A stretch of DNA of 64,000 bases from Thermohalobaculum sediminis (GTDB lineage: Bacteria > Pseudomonadota > Alphaproteobacteria > Rhodobacterales > Rhodobacteraceae): positions 266,141 through 330,140 of the forward strand of contig NZ_JAMFKN010000005.1 of the NCBI RefSeq assembly GCF_023487995.1, written 5' to 3'. Within the stretch, counting starts at the first letter, position 1; each line of letters begins with the position of its first letter. Of the stretch, positions 46,416 to 58,500 are shown in pieces. Position numbers and translations under genes: made by a program. Below the pieces are notes generated by a model. It was not told the origin of the DNA. It made no database searches and saw only the letters and a list, made by a program, of their open reading frames with translations.

Positions 46416-47792
46416 ATGACCCAGAGCTGGAGCCGCGAGAGTTGGCGCAACCGCGTCGCCCTGCAGATGCCCGTCTACGAGGACGAGGCCGCGCTGAAGC
46501 GCGTGACGGGCCGGCTCGCGAGCTATCCGCCGCTGGTCTTCGGCGGCGAGGCGCGCCGGCTCAAGGCGCATCTCGCGGACGTGGCCGAGGGGCGGGCCTT
46601 CCTGCTGCAGGGAGGCGACTGCGCCGAGAGCTTCGCCGATTTCAAGGCCGACGTGATCCGCGACACCTTCCGGGTGATGTTGCAGATGGCGGTGGTGCTG
46701 ACCTACGCCGCGCGCGTCCCCGTCGTGAAGGTGGGCCGCATGGCGGGCCAGTTCGCCAAGCCCCGCTCGGCCCCGACCGAGGTGGTGGGGGGCGTCGAGC
46801 TTCCCTCCTACCGCGGCGACATCATCAACGGCTTCGACTTCACGCCCGAGGCGCGCATCCCCGACCCCGAGCGGATGGTCACCGCCTACATGCAGTCGGC
46901 GGCCACCCTGAACCTGCTGCGCGCCTTCGCGACGGGCGGCTACGCCGACCTGCACCGGGTGCAGAGCTGGAACCTCGAATTCGCCAAGGGCAGCCCGCAG
47001 GTCGAGAAGTACCAGCAGATCGCCGAGCGGATTTCCGCCGCCATCGACTTCATGGGCGCCTGTGGCGTGACCTCGGACACGATGGAGACGCTGCGGACCG
47101 TCGAGTATTACACCTCGCACGAGGCGCTGCTGCTGCCCTACGAGGAGGCGCTGGCGCGTGTGGACTCCACGACGGGTGAGCCGGTGGCCTGCTCGGGCCA
47201 CATGATCTGGATCGGCGACCGCACCCGCCAACCCGATGGCGCGCATGTCGAGTTCTGCCGCGGCGTGATCAACCCGATCGGCCTGAAATGCGGGCCGTCG
47301 CTGGCGCCTGACGACCTGCTGCGCCTGATCGACATCCTGAACCCCAAGAACGAGGCGGGGCGGCTCACGCTGATCTGCCGCACCGGGGCGGGGAAGGTCG
47401 CGGACCACCTGCCCGGCTGGGTGCGCGCGGTCGAGCGCGAGGGCCGCAAGGTGGTGTGGTCGTGCGATCCGATGCACGGCAATACCGTCAAGTCGGCCTC
47501 GGGCTACAAGACCCGGCCCTTCGACAAGGTGCTGCAGGAGGTGCGCGAGTTCTTCGACGTGCATGGCGCCGAGGGGACCTATGCGGGCGGCGTGCATTTC
47601 GAGATGACCGGGCAGGACGTGACCGAGTGCATGGGCGGCATGCAGGACCTGACCAGCGAGGATCTCGCCAGTCGCTACCACACCGCCTGCGACCCGCGGC
47701 TGAACGCCAGCCAGTCGCTCGAGCTTGCGTTCCTGCTGAGCGCCGAGCTCGAGGAGATCATGGCGGCGCGCCGCGCGGCGGCCTCGGCCTGA
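46416..47792 (+). CDS. class II 3-deoxy-7-phosphoheptulonate (DAHP) synthase
   Basis: First enzyme of the shikimate pathway, plant/class II type, 458 residues. Typical segments are LPPL-like [102 protein letters not shown] and [26 protein letters not shown] precedes the ATG. It is followed after two nt by serB, linking aromatic and serine synthesis on one transcript. Confidence 0.96.
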   Translation: MTQSWSRESWRNRVALQMPVYEDEAALKRVTGRLASYPPLVFGGEARRLKAHLADVAEGRAFLLQGGDCAESFADFKADVIRDTFRVMLQMAVVLTYAARVPVVKVGRMAGQFAKPRSAPTEVVGGVELPSYRGDIINGFDFTPEARIPDPERMVTAYMQSAATLNLLRAFATGGYADLHRVQSWNLEFAKGSPQVEKYQQIAERISAAIDFMGACGVTSDTMETLRTVEYYTSHEALLLPYEEALARVDSTTGEPVACSGHMIWIGDRTRQPDGAHVEFCRGVINPIGLKCGPSLAPDDLLRLIDILNPKNEAGRLTLICRTGAGKVADHLPGWVRAVEREGRKVVWSCDPMHGNTVKSASGYKTRPFDKVLQEVREFFDVHGAEGTYAGGVHFEMTGQDVTECMGGMQDLTSEDLASRYHTACDPRLNASQSLELAFLLSAELEEIMAARRAAASA

Positions 47793-47794
47793 GC

Positions 47795-48664
47795 GTGGCG
47801 GGGGTTGCGGTCGTCCTGACCGCGCCGCGCGCGCGGGGGTTGACGGACGCCGAGATCGCGGTTGCCGCGCGGGCTGCGGACGGTGACGGCCCCCGCCGGC
47901 TCGGCCCCGCGGCAGCCGAGATCGCGGCCGGGACCGCGCCCGATCTTGCCGCCCTCGCCGCGGCCCTGCCGGGCGTGGACGTGAATGCCGTGCCGCTGAC
48001 GGGGCGGCGCAAGCGCATCCTGATCGCGGACATGGATTCCACCCTGATCCCGGTCGAGTGCATCGACGAGATTGCCGATGTCGCGGGCGTGAAGCCGCAG
48101 GTCGCGGCGATCACCGAGCGGGCGATGGCGGGCGAGATCGATTTCGAAGGGTCGCTCAGGGCGCGTGTGCGGCTGCTCGCCGGCTTGCCCGAGGCCGCGC
48201 TTGCGCGTGTGCACGCCGAGCGGGTCAGTCTCAATCCAGGCGCCTCTGCGCTGGTGCGCACGATGCGCGCGGCCGGGGCGCGCACGCTGCTGGTCTCGGG
48301 AGGCTTCACCTATTTCGCCGAGCGGGTGGCCGAGGCTGCGGGGTTCTCGGAGGCCCGCGCCAATGTCCTGCTGGCGCGCGACGGCCTGCTGACCGGCGAG
48401 GTGGCCGAGCCGATCCTCGGGCGCGAGGCCAAGCTCGACGCGCTGCGAGAGGCCGCGGCTGCGTTGGGCGTGGGGGCCGAGGCCGTGCTGGCCGTGGGCG
48501 ATGGCGCGAACGATCTTGCGATGATCGAGGCGGCGGGGCTGGGCGTGGGCTTCCGGCCCAAGCCCGCGCTTGCGGCAAGGTCTGACGCGGTGATCTGCCA
48601 TGCCGGGCTCGACGCGCTGCTCGCCTTGCAGGGCTATTCCGAGGACGAGATCGTGGGGCTTTAA
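47795..48664 (+). CDS. serB: phosphoserine phosphatase
   Basis: HAD-family enzyme completing serine synthesis, 289 residues. A short N-terminal ACT-like region precedes the HAD core: motif I LIADMDSTLI near residue 76, motif II LLVSGGFTYFA, and motif III/IV VLAVGDGANDLAMIEAAGLG. The GTG start at 47795 lies two nt after the DAHP synthase stop and gives the standard SerB length; the longer frame is a shadow. Confidence 0.94.
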   Translation: MAGVAVVLTAPRARGLTDAEIAVAARAADGDGPRRLGPAAAEIAAGTAPDLAALAAALPGVDVNAVPLTGRRKRILIADMDSTLIPVECIDEIADVAGVKPQVAAITERAMAGEIDFEGSLRARVRLLAGLPEAALARVHAERVSLNPGASALVRTMRAAGARTLLVSGGFTYFAERVAEAAGFSEARANVLLARDGLLTGEVAEPILGREAKLDALREAAAALGVGAEAVLAVGDGANDLAMIEAAGLGVGFRPKPALAARSDAVICHAGLDALLALQGYSEDEIVGL

Positions 48665-48699
48665 ACGGGCGCCCACGCAAACGACCCCGCTTACCCCAG

Positions 48700-48759
48700 C
48701 CGCGGGCCGGGGCCTCGCGGAGGTGCCGGAGAGGCCCCGGCTCGAGCCCGGGGCAGCGC
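48700..48759. repeat. GC-rich intergenic palindromes
   Basis: In the 119-nt convergent gap between serB and msrP. A partial unit (48700-48720) precedes a full unit at 48731-48759 with flanks GAGGCCCCGG and CCGGGGCAGCG, in the orientation opposite to the copies at 35585 and 59001. Hairpins here could end transcription from either side. Confidence 0.75.
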
Positions 48760-48783
48760 AAGCTTTCTCCGGCGAGCGGGCCC

Positions 48784-49758
48784 TCAGCGCCAGAGGCGGT
48801 CGCCCAGTTCGGCCTCCATGCCGGCATAGAGGCCCGCGACCTCGGGTCCGTAGCCGTTGAACCTGACCGTCGGCACGCGCTCGTCGGTGCCCAGCACGCG
48901 CTCCTCGGCCTGGCTCCAGCGCGGATGCGGCACGGCGGGGTTCACGTTCGCCCAGAAGCCGTATTCAGCGGACTGCAGCTCCTCCCAGAAGCTGATCGGG
49001 CGCTCGGCGACGAAGCTCACGCGCACCACCGACTTGATCGACTTGAAGCCGTATTTCCACGGCAGGTGCAGCCGGATCGGCGCGCCGAACTGCTTGTGCA
49101 GCACCTTGCCATAGGCTCCGGCCACCATGAAGGCCAGCTCGTTGGTGGCCTCGGCCATGGTCAGCCCCTCGACATAGGGCCAGGGATACCAGTGCTGGCG
49201 CTGGCCGCGGGCGACCTCGGGATCGAGGAAGGTCTCGAAGCGCAGGTACTTTGCGGAGGAGAGCGGCTTCGCCAGCTCGACCAGCCGCGCGAGCGGGAAG
49301 CCGGTCCATGGCACGACCATCGACCAGGCCTCGACGCAGCGGTGGCGGTAGATACGCTCCTCGAGGGGCATCTGTCCGATCAGCTCGTCCGCCCCGATGG
49401 TCAGCGGCGCCTCGACCAGCCCGTCGAGCGTGACTGTCCAGCCATCGGTCCGCAGCGCCTGCGCGGCGCGGGCGATCTCCTTGTGCGAGCCGAACTCGTA
49501 GAAGTTGTTGTAGGCCGAGGCGACGGGCTCGGGCGTCACGGCCCGGCCGGCATCCGCATGGGCCGGGTTCGTGGCGGGCGGGGATGCAAGGGGCTCGCCC
49601 GGCGCGGCCGCGCTGGCGGCACCCGGGAGCCCGGCGAGCGCGCCCGCCGCCATCAGCCCGCCGCCGGCGGCCAGGATGGCGCGGCGGTTCCAGAATACAG
49701 CTTCGGAGGTGACGGCGCTCTCGGGCAGGGCCCAGCGCGGATTGCGAAGGATGTTCAT
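48784..49758 (-). CDS. msrP: periplasmic methionine sulfoxide reductase catalytic subunit MsrP (YedY)
   Basis: Molybdopterin enzyme repairing oxidised methionine in periplasmic proteins, 324 residues. A Tat signal peptide carries twin Arg (WNRRAILAAGGGLMAAGALAGL). The sulfite-oxidase-like fold shows YNNFYEFGSHKEIA and YRHRCVEAWSMVVPWTGFPL, whose Cys (near 142) is the molybdenum ligand, then IRLHLPWKYGFKSIKSVVRV. ATG 49758 places the Tat motif correctly. The partner heme protein MsrQ is not adjacent. Confidence 0.93.
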   Translation of the reverse strand: MNILRNPRWALPESAVTSEAVFWNRRAILAAGGGLMAAGALAGLPGAASAAAPGEPLASPPATNPAHADAGRAVTPEPVASAYNNFYEFGSHKEIARAAQALRTDGWTVTLDGLVEAPLTIGADELIGQMPLEERIYRHRCVEAWSMVVPWTGFPLARLVELAKPLSSAKYLRFETFLDPEVARGQRQHWYPWPYVEGLTMAEATNELAFMVAGAYGKVLHKQFGAPIRLHLPWKYGFKSIKSVVRVSFVAERPISFWEELQSAEYGFWANVNPAVPHPRWSQAEERVLGTDERVPTVRFNGYGPEVAGLYAGMEAELGDRLWR

Positions 49759-49858
49759 GTAGGGTCCTCGCGACGGCAATACGGTTGCGCTCCGTTGGAA
49801 TAGATATCTAGCGCGCCGCCGCCCGGAAGCGATCAACACCGAAAGTTGTCCGCCGGAC

Positions 49859-49890
49859 ATAAAAAAACCGGGCCACTTGGGCCCGGCCGA
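49859..49890 (-). terminator. intrinsic terminator of the LysR gene
   Basis: Read on the minus strand, CCGGGCC pairs with GGCCCGG around a 5-nt loop, followed by a run of at least six T. It lies about 115 nt after the LysR-type gene stop and before msrP. Confidence 0.8.
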
Positions 49891-50005
49891 GTTCAACAGG
49901 GAGGTATCACAACCGAAGCGACGCGATCAGCATCGCTTCAAAGCGGAGATAGTCCGTCGGCTGGCGCGCTGCAAGTTGCCCTTCGGTCGCAGGCATGCAA
50001 CTCAG

Positions 50006-50923
50006 CTATGCCTTGCGCGCAACCCTCTGGTCCTCGCCTTGCGCCCGGCTGAATTCCTCGACCTCGCGCAGGATGAAGTCGCGGAAGGCCAGCACTCGCT
50101 GAGAGCGCCTAAGTTCTTCCGGATAAACAAAATAAACGTGAATCGGTGGGCTGATCTCGTGCGGCAGGACATTCACGAGATCCGGATAATCCCGGGTGAT
50201 GTAATCCGGCAACGCCGCGACACCAAGTCCGTTCACTGCCGCCTTGAGCACGCCGAAATAGCTGTTGATGCGCAGATGCGAGCTCCTCGCCGGTGACGTG
50301 TGGCTTTTCAGCCACTCCGCCGCCTCGTGCGGCTGGGGCGCGTCGGGGCTATAGGTGATGAGGCGGTGGCTCTCGAGCTCGCGCGCGTCGCGCGGCGTGC
50401 CCATGCGCGCGAGGTAGTCCTGGCTGGCATAGAGGCGCATCGTCACCTCCATCAGCGGGCGGCGGATCAGGTCGGCCTGGCTGGGCGAGGACAGCCGGAT
50501 CGCCACGTCGGCCTCGCGCATCGGCAGGTCGAGCACCGCCTCGGTCAGGATCAGGTCGACGCTCAGGTTCGGGTGCTTCTCGAACAGCCGCTTGAGGCGC
50601 GGCGCCAGCCACAGCGTGCCGAAGCCCGCCGTGGTGGTGACCCTCAGGTCGCCATGCACCTCGTCCTTGGAATCGCGCAGCCGTGCGCCCGCAACCATCA
50701 GCCGCTTGGCGATGGCCGATGTCGCCTCGTAGAGGATCTCGCCCTGCTCGGTGAGCAGGAGGCCCCGCGCATGGCGGTGGAACAGCGTGACCTGGAGCTG
50801 GTCCTCGAGCCCGCGGATCTGCCGGCTGATGGCGGATTGGCTGAGATGAAGCTGCTCGCCCGCATGTGTCAGGCTGCCGGCATCCGCGACGGCGTGAAAG
50901 ACGCGCAGCTTGTCCCAGTCCAT
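50006..50923 (-). CDS. LysR-family transcriptional regulator
   Basis: 305 residues. N-terminal winged helix-turn-helix: MDWDKLRVFHAVADAGSLTH and LSQSAISRQIRGLEDQLQV, then FHRHARGLLLTEQGEILY. The effector domain follows (GDLRVTTTAGFGTLWLAPRL…LIRRPLMEVTMRLYAS…GVAALPDYITRD). ATG 50923 is the natural LTTR start; the upstream frame is intergenic. It is divergent from a secreted hypothetical protein 113 nt away, so that gene is the first candidate target, as inference only. Confidence 0.92.
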   Translation of the reverse strand: MDWDKLRVFHAVADAGSLTHAGEQLHLSQSAISRQIRGLEDQLQVTLFHRHARGLLLTEQGEILYEATSAIAKRLMVAGARLRDSKDEVHGDLRVTTTAGFGTLWLAPRLKRLFEKHPNLSVDLILTEAVLDLPMREADVAIRLSSPSQADLIRRPLMEVTMRLYASQDYLARMGTPRDARELESHRLITYSPDAPQPHEAAEWLKSHTSPARSSHLRINSYFGVLKAAVNGLGVAALPDYITRDYPDLVNVLPHEISPPIHVYFVYPEELRRSQRVLAFRDFILREVEEFSRAQGEDQRVARKA

Positions 50924-51036
50924 CGTTCCCCCGTCGCGACCCGTCCGGCCGTTCTGATGCTGCAGCGTCGGTTTGCGCCTTCGTCGGATCGGAGTATACC
51001 CACAAAGCGACACTTGGGCAGAAAAATGGGGATGGG

Positions 51037-51906
51037 ATGGGAACCGGCAAGAGGCACATGCTGCGGGTGCTCGCTGCACTGGTCGCGCTCGTCTGGGTGC
51101 AGGCGGCGGCCGAGGCGCAGGTCGCCGACACGCTGGGGGGGCGCTACGAGGGCATGGCCGACGCGGCCGGCGCCGCGATTGAGATTGCGCCGGACGCCGA
51201 AGGGTTCCGCGGCACCTTCCACGATGCGGCCGGCCGGCGGCAGCGGTTCTCGGCCGACCGGGTCGGCGACACGGCCGAGGCCGTGCTCGACATGGACGGC
51301 CGCACGGTGCTGATGCGCATGAGCCCCTTGCCCTTCGGCGCCGAGGTGGCGCTGGTGCCCTTCGCGGCCGACGGCACGCTGGACATCCCCGCCTCGCGGA
51401 TCGTGAACTTCGTCCGCGAGGGGCTCGCGGTGCCGCAACTGCCTGAGGATTATGTCCCCGCCCCCGATGGCAGCGGCGGACGGATCGCGGCGCTCAGCTT
51501 CCTTGTCTCCTACGAGTTCTGGGCGCCCGCGGGTGTGCGCAACGGCTTCATGGCGCTGGCGCCGCGTCATCGCACGCTGATCCGGCTGTTCCCCGCCGTC
51601 CAGCTCGACGTCGTCTGGAAGCTGTGCCTCGCCCCGGGCGCCGAGGAGGCGCTGGGCGTCGCGCTGCGCGGGCAGGGCGTGAACTGCGCCGAGGTGCTCG
51701 ATGGCATCGCCGAGGCGCAGCGTACGGGGCGCTTCGACGCCTACAAGGCCGAGGTCGCGAAGCAGGGGGCGCAGCTGCGCACCGCGGTGCGCTGCGCCGA
51801 CAACTACGTGATGTCGAAGCAGATCTGCGACCGCGCGGCGCAGGATGTGAGCCGCGCCGCCATGTCGCTCGAGACCGCCGCCACGGTGCTCAGGCGCTAT
51901 CGCTGA
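51037..51906 (+). CDS. secreted protein of unknown function
   Basis: 289 residues (282 from ATG 51058, which has AAGAGG ahead). The N-terminus MLRVLAALVALVWVQAAAEAQ is a signal peptide. The mature part has a beta-rich segment (GGRYEGMADAAGAAIEIAPDAEGFRGTFHDAAGRRQRFS) and a C-terminal helical region with four Cys (LCLAPG, VNCAEVL, VRCADNY, QICDRA). I recognise no family. Its stop is three nt from the end of the convergent HxlR gene. Confidence 0.75.
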   Translation: MGTGKRHMLRVLAALVALVWVQAAAEAQVADTLGGRYEGMADAAGAAIEIAPDAEGFRGTFHDAAGRRQRFSADRVGDTAEAVLDMDGRTVLMRMSPLPFGAEVALVPFAADGTLDIPASRIVNFVREGLAVPQLPEDYVPAPDGSGGRIAALSFLVSYEFWAPAGVRNGFMALAPRHRTLIRLFPAVQLDVVWKLCLAPGAEEALGVALRGQGVNCAEVLDGIAEAQRTGRFDAYKAEVAKQGAQLRTAVRCADNYVMSKQICDRAAQDVSRAAMSLETAATVLRRYR

Positions 51907-51909
51907 GGC

Positions 51910-52242
51910 TCAGCGCTGATGCGGCCGCGCGCGGCGATTCCGGCCGCCCCAGTCCTCGATCCATTCGAGCACGGGGCGCAGCGCCTCGCCCTTGGTCGTG
52001 ATGCGGTATTCCAGCCGCCGCGCCCCGGCATGGACGGGGCGCTTCTCGAGGATCCCCTCGTCCACCAGCCGCGCGAGCCGGTTCGACAGGATGTTGCGCG
52101 CGACGCCGAGCCGGCGCTGGAAGGTGTCGAAACGGGTGATGCCGCGCAACGACGCCCAGATGATCAGCATCGTCCAGCTGTCGCCGATCTGGCGAACCGC
52201 GTCGGTCATCGCGGTGATTTCGGCTTGCTCGACGTCGGCCAT
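51910..52242 (-). CDS. HxlR-family transcriptional regulator
   Basis: 110 residues, a single winged-helix MarR/HxlR domain: AVRQIGDSWTMLIIWASLRGITRFDTFQRRLGVARNILSNRL, LVDEGILEKRP and RRLEYRITTKGEALRPVLEWI. HxlR proteins usually sense electrophiles or redox through Cys, but this one has no Cys. ATG 52242 is preceded by GGGGGAT; the longer frame to 52323 is unlikely. It is divergent from the short-chain dehydrogenase gene, its likeliest target. A small palindrome GTTTC-A-GAAAC at 52354-52364 lies between them. Confidence 0.9.
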   Translation of the reverse strand: MADVEQAEITAMTDAVRQIGDSWTMLIIWASLRGITRFDTFQRRLGVARNILSNRLARLVDEGILEKRPVHAGARRLEYRITTKGEALRPVLEWIEDWGGRNRRARPHQR

Positions 52243-52429
52243 GGAAGAATCCCCCAGGTGATCGGGTTTCTGTCTCGCGGATAGGGTTTTCGTAGCATGG
52301 AAACTGTCAACCGTCCTAGACATAGATCGATCGTCCCTGCAATTGTGAAGCAGGTTTCAGAAACGCGCCCCGGACGGCATGGACCTGCCGCCGGCGGAGC
52401 AAGCCACGGACAAGCAGCGGAGGGATGCG

Positions 52430-53173
52430 ATGAGCCTCGCGGGCAAGGTGATTCTGGTGACCGGGGCGTCGAGCGGGCTTGGCGCGCACATGGCGGGCTT
52501 CCTGGCCGGGCGCGGCGCGCGGGTCTGGGCGGCGGCGCGCCGGATCGAGGCGCTCGACGCGCTGGCACGAGGCGCGACAGGGTCGATCCACCCTGTCGCG
52601 ATGGACGTGACAGACCCAGCCTCGATCGCCGCCGGCATTGCCCGTGTGGTCGGGGCCGAGGGGCGGCTCGATGGCCTAGTGAACAATGCCGGTATCGCCT
52701 GGGGCGGGCGGGCGATCGAGATGACGGACGACGACTGGGCGCGCGTGATCGACACGAACCTCACCGGCGCCTTCACCGTGGCGCGCGAGGCGGCGAAGGC
52801 GATGGCCGGAAACGGCGGCGGCGCGATTGTGTCGACCGCCTCGATCCTCGGCTTCGGCACCGGGGCGGGGGTCGCGGCCTATGCCGCCTCGAAGGCGGCG
52901 GTGGTGCACCTCACGCGCTGTCTCGCGCTCGAATGGGCGCGCATGGGCATCCGGGTGAACGCGCTGGCGCCCGGCTACGTACCGACCGAGATCAACCGCG
53001 ACTTCCTTGAGAGCGCCGAGGGCGAGGCGATCCGCAAGACGATCCCGATGCGCCGCTTCGGCACACCCCAGGACCTCGACGGCCCGCTCGAGTTGCTTCT
53101 GTCGGATGCCGGGGGCTACATCACGGGGGTGACGTTGCCCGTCGATGGCGGGCATCTCTGCCGCCCGCTCTGA
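52430..53173 (+). CDS. short-chain dehydrogenase/reductase (SDR)
   Basis: 247-residue classical SDR using NAD(P). Cofactor loop TGASSGLG at 11-18, NNAG near 84, catalytic Ser in VSTASILG, Tyr-Lys in YAASK near 150-154 and the C-terminal GVTLPVDGG. GGAGGG five nt upstream supports ATG 52430. It is followed by an acyl-CoA dehydrogenase 11 nt later, so a beta-oxidation-like or branched-acyl route is plausible; substrate unknown. Confidence 0.92.
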   Translation: MSLAGKVILVTGASSGLGAHMAGFLAGRGARVWAAARRIEALDALARGATGSIHPVAMDVTDPASIAAGIARVVGAEGRLDGLVNNAGIAWGGRAIEMTDDDWARVIDTNLTGAFTVAREAAKAMAGNGGGAIVSTASILGFGTGAGVAAYAASKAAVVHLTRCLALEWARMGIRVNALAPGYVPTEINRDFLESAEGEAIRKTIPMRRFGTPQDLDGPLELLLSDAGGYITGVTLPVDGGHLCRPL

Positions 53174-53184
53174 AGGGGACTGCC

Positions 53185-54384
<1,200 letters not shown>

Positions 54385-55310
54385 GCCATCGGCCTGCGCG
54401 GGCGGGCCGAGGCCCGCGAAACGAGGCGCTCGATCGCGGCCATCACCGCGGCGGGCGCGGCGTGGTGGGGCATGTGGCCGATGCCGGGCAGCAGCGTCAG
54501 GTGCGCCCGGTCCAGCCGCTCGGCCAGCGGGATCGCGTGGACATCGGCAGGCACGATGCCGTCGGTGTCGCCATGCACGATCTCGACCGGGCAGCGCAGT
54601 TCCTGATAGCGCGCGCTGAGCGGCACGATCTGGCGATGCAGCGTGTAGACCGCGCGGTAGTTGACGCGGAAGGTGCGCGGCCTGAGCGCGAGCTCCGCGC
54701 CGATCTCGCGCCGGTAACGCGCGGGCACGGGCTGCGGCGCGAAGATCTCGGCCAGCGCCGTCTCGATCCGCGCGCCGTCGATGGTGAGCGGCGCGATCCG
54801 GCTGAAGGCGTGCCCGATCACCGGCATGCCCGCGATGCGGTAGGTCGCGGCCAGCGCACCGCCCCAGTCCATCGCGGCGCCGGCGATCAGCGCGACGCCC
54901 GCCACCGACTCGGGCCGGGCCAGCGCCCAGGCCAGCGCCAGCGATCCCGAATAACTGTGTCCGATCAGGCAGTAGCGACCGACGCCCATCCGCTCGAGCG
55001 CGCCGGCCAGCACTTCCGTCTGAACGTCGAGGCGCGTGCCGCCGGCGACCGCGCCGGAATGGCCCATGCCGGGGCGGTCCAGCGCGATCACCCGGTGCCG
55101 GCGCGCAAGGCGCGGCATCAGCGACAGCGTCCAGTCCCGCAGATTTCCGCTTGCCCCGTGCAGCAGCACCAGCGTCATTCCCCGGTCGGGGCCGTCCGTC
55201 AGGTAATGTACCGCTGCGCCACGAACCGGGATAAATCCGCCCAGTGGCGGATATCGGCTTTCGGCCTCACGCGAATACGCAGTCAAACGAGTCCACAAAC
55301 GCATCGACAC

Positions 55311-55507
55311 AGGCGCCTCCCTTACGCAGAAGCACTTTAATTATAATAGGATAGAAAGACGCGTTCGCCAAGCGCAATACAACGTCAGGTTGCGCGATCG
55401 GAGCTTGCCGGATAGGTCATAATCATTTACCTTTTATTCCGCGGGAAACGAGTGCACATATTCTCAGAAGGCACCCGTCCGCGCCGTGAAGCCGCAGGGA
55501 GACACCC
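55311..55507. promoter_or_regulatory. AT-rich divergent promoter region
   Basis: 197 nt between the hydrolase and indolepyruvate oxidoreductase genes, with a marked AT-rich core (about 55333-55355, TTTAATTATAATAGGATAG, and 55420-55440). Several -10-like TATAAT matches occur in both orientations (for example ATTATAATAG near 55339), so promoters for both genes are likely here. I cannot assign -35 boxes with confidence. Confidence 0.4.
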
Positions 55508-58500
55508 ATGGATCTGCGCGATGTCCGCCTGACCGACCGCTATGACCTGACGAAATCGCCGGTGCTCGTCTCGGGCATTCAGGCACTGGTGCGCGCCACG
55601 CTGATGCAGCGCGAGCGCGACCGCGCGGCGGGGCTGAACACGGCGGGCTATGTCACGGGCTATCGCGGCTCGCCGCTGGGCGCGGTCGACGTGACCTTCA
55701 CCCAGGCCGCGAAGTATCTCGAACCCGCGCAGGTCAGGTTCCAGCCGGGACTGAACGAGGACCTCGCCGCCACCGCGCTCTGGGGCTCGCAGCAGGCCGA
55801 ACTGCGGGGCGAGGGCAGGCATGACGGCGTCTTCGGCCTGTTCTATGCCAAGGGGCCGGGCATCGACCGCTCGGGCGACGTGTTCCGCCACGCCAATTTC
55901 GCGGGCTCGTCGAAGCATGGCGGCGTGCTGGTGGCGATGGGCGACGACCACACCTGCGAGAGCTCGACCACCTGCCACCAGACCGAGCTTGCGCTGATGG
56001 ACGTGATGATGCCGATCCTCAGCCCCGCGGGCGTGCCGGAGCTGATCGACTACATGCTGATCGGCTGGGCGATGAGCCGCTATTCCGGCCTCTGGGTCGG
56101 CATCAAGTCGATGAAGGACACGGTCGAGGCCACCGCCGTGATCGACGGCGACCCGCATCGGCTCCAGATCGCGCTGCCGACCGATTTCGCCATGCCCGAG
56201 GGCGGGCTCAACATCCGCCTCGGCGACACGCCGCAGGAGCAGGAAGCCCGGCTTCACGACTACAAGCGCTTCGCCGCGCAGGCCTTCGCACGGGCGAACC
56301 GGCTCGACCGTCGCGTGCACGGGCAGCGCGGCGCGCGGATCGGCATCGTCGCCTCCGGCAAGACCTGGCTCGATGTGCGCCACGCGATGGAGATGCTGGG
56401 GCTCGACGATGCGGCCTGCCGGGCGCTGGGGCTCACCACCTACAAGGTCGGCATGGTCTGGCCGCTCGAGATGACGGCGCTCAGGGAATGGGCCGAGGGG
56501 CTCGACCTCATCGTCGTCGTCGAGGAGAAGCGCGCCGTCATCGAGACACAGCTCAAGGAGGTGCTCTACAACGCCGCCTCCCGCCCCCGCGTGGTCGGCT
56601 GGAAGGACGAGGCGGGCGAGGTGCTCTTCTCGGTGAAGATGGACCTCAACCCCGCCGGCATCGCTCGCAGCCTCGGCCGCGTGCTGGGGGCCGAGGGCAT
56701 CCACCACCCCCCGATGGACGAGGGCCTAGCCCGCATCGCGCGGCTGGCCGAGGAAGGCAACGCCCCCCAGCTGGCGGAGCGCAAGCCCTGGTTCTGCGCG
56801 GGCTGCCCGCACAACTCATCGACCGTGATCCCCGAGGGCAGCCGCGCATATGCCGGCATCGGCTGCCACTACATGGTCCAGTGGATGGACCGCGAGACGC
56901 TGGGCTTCACCCATATGGGCGGCGAGGGCGCGAACTGGATCGGCGAGGCGCCGTTCTCGAAGCGCGGGCACGTCTTCCAGAACCTCGGCGACGGCACCTA
57001 CAACCATTCCGGGATCATGGCGATCCGCGCGGCCGTCGATGCCGGCGTCACCATGACCTACAAGATCCTCTACAACGACGCGGTCGCGATGACCGGCGGC
57101 CAGCGGCACGAGGGCGGCCTCAAGCCCCGCCAGATCGCCGAGGAGGTGATGGCCGCGGGCGTCAAGCGCCTGGTCGCCGTGGTCGACGAGAAGGAGGGCA
57201 CCCCCGACTTGCCGCCCCGCGTGCAGGTGCACCCGCGCGAGAACCTGATGGCCGTGCAGCGCGAACTGGCCGAGGTGCCCGGCGTCACCGCCATCCTCTA
57301 CGTCCAGACCTGCGCGGCGGAAAAGCGCCGCCGCCGCAAGCGCGGGACCTTCCCTGATCCCGACCGCCGTGTCTTCATCAACCCGGCGGTCTGCGAGGGC
57401 TGCGGCGATTGCGGCGTGCAGTCGAACTGCGTGGCGATCCTGCCCAAGGAAACCCCCTTCGGCCGCAAGCGCCAGATCGACCAGTCGGCCTGCAACAAGG
57501 ATTTCTCGTGCCTCAAGGGCTTCTGCCCCAGCTTCGTCACCGTCGAGGGCGCGAAGCCGAAAGCGCGCGCGGCCTCCGACTTCGCGCTGCCGGACCTGCC
57601 CGAGCCTGCGCTGCCGGTGATGAGGGGCCCGTGGAACATGCTGATCACCGGCGTGGGCGGCACGGGTGTGGTTACGGTGGGCGCGCTGCTGACCATGGCC
57701 GCGCATCTCGAGGGCAAGGGCGCGTCCGAAATGCAGATGGCGGGCCTCGCGCAGAAGGGCGGCGCGGTCTCGATCCACACCCGGATCGCGCCCCGGCCCG
57801 AGGACATCACCTCGGTGCGCGTGGCGGCGGGCGAGGCCGATGCCGTGATCGGCGGCGATCTGGTGGTGACCGCAGCGCCCAAGACCATGCAGGCGATGGA
57901 GCGTGGTCGCACCCGCGTGCTGTGCAACAGTGCCGAGATCGTGACCGGCGATTTCACCCATGACACCGAGTTCCGCATTCCGTCCTCGGGCCTGCGCCTG
58001 CAGCTCGAGCGTCGGGTGGGCGCCGAGGCGCTGACGATGGTCGATGCCCAGCGCCTGTCCGAGGTCATGCTGGGCGACGCGATCTTCGCCAATGTCCTGC
58101 TGCTGGGGGCCGCCTGGCAGGCGGGCATGGTGCCGCTGTCGCGCGAGGCGATCCATAAGGCGATCGAACTCAACGGTGCGGGCGTCGAGGGCAACCTGCG
58201 TGCCTTCGCCATCGGCCGCTGGGCGGTGGCCTTCCCCGCCGACGCGCGCGCGGCCATCGACGGCAAGGCCGACACGCCCGAGACGCCCGAGCAGAAGATC
58301 GCCCGGCGCGCTGATTTCCTCGTCGGCTACCAGAACGCACGGCTGAAGCGGCGCTACCTGCGCCTAGTCGAGGCGGCGCAGGCGGCCGAACAGAAGGCCG
58401 GCGCCGAGGGCTTCGCCGAAGCTCTGGCCGAAGGCTATTTCAAGCTCATGGTCTACAAGGACGAATACGAGGTCGCGCGCCTGCACGCCGAGACGCTGGA

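Noticed and set aside
49801..49810. TAGATATCTA palindrome upstream of msrP as an operator
   Set aside because: Perfect but only 10 nt, single copy, and no regulator can be linked to it.
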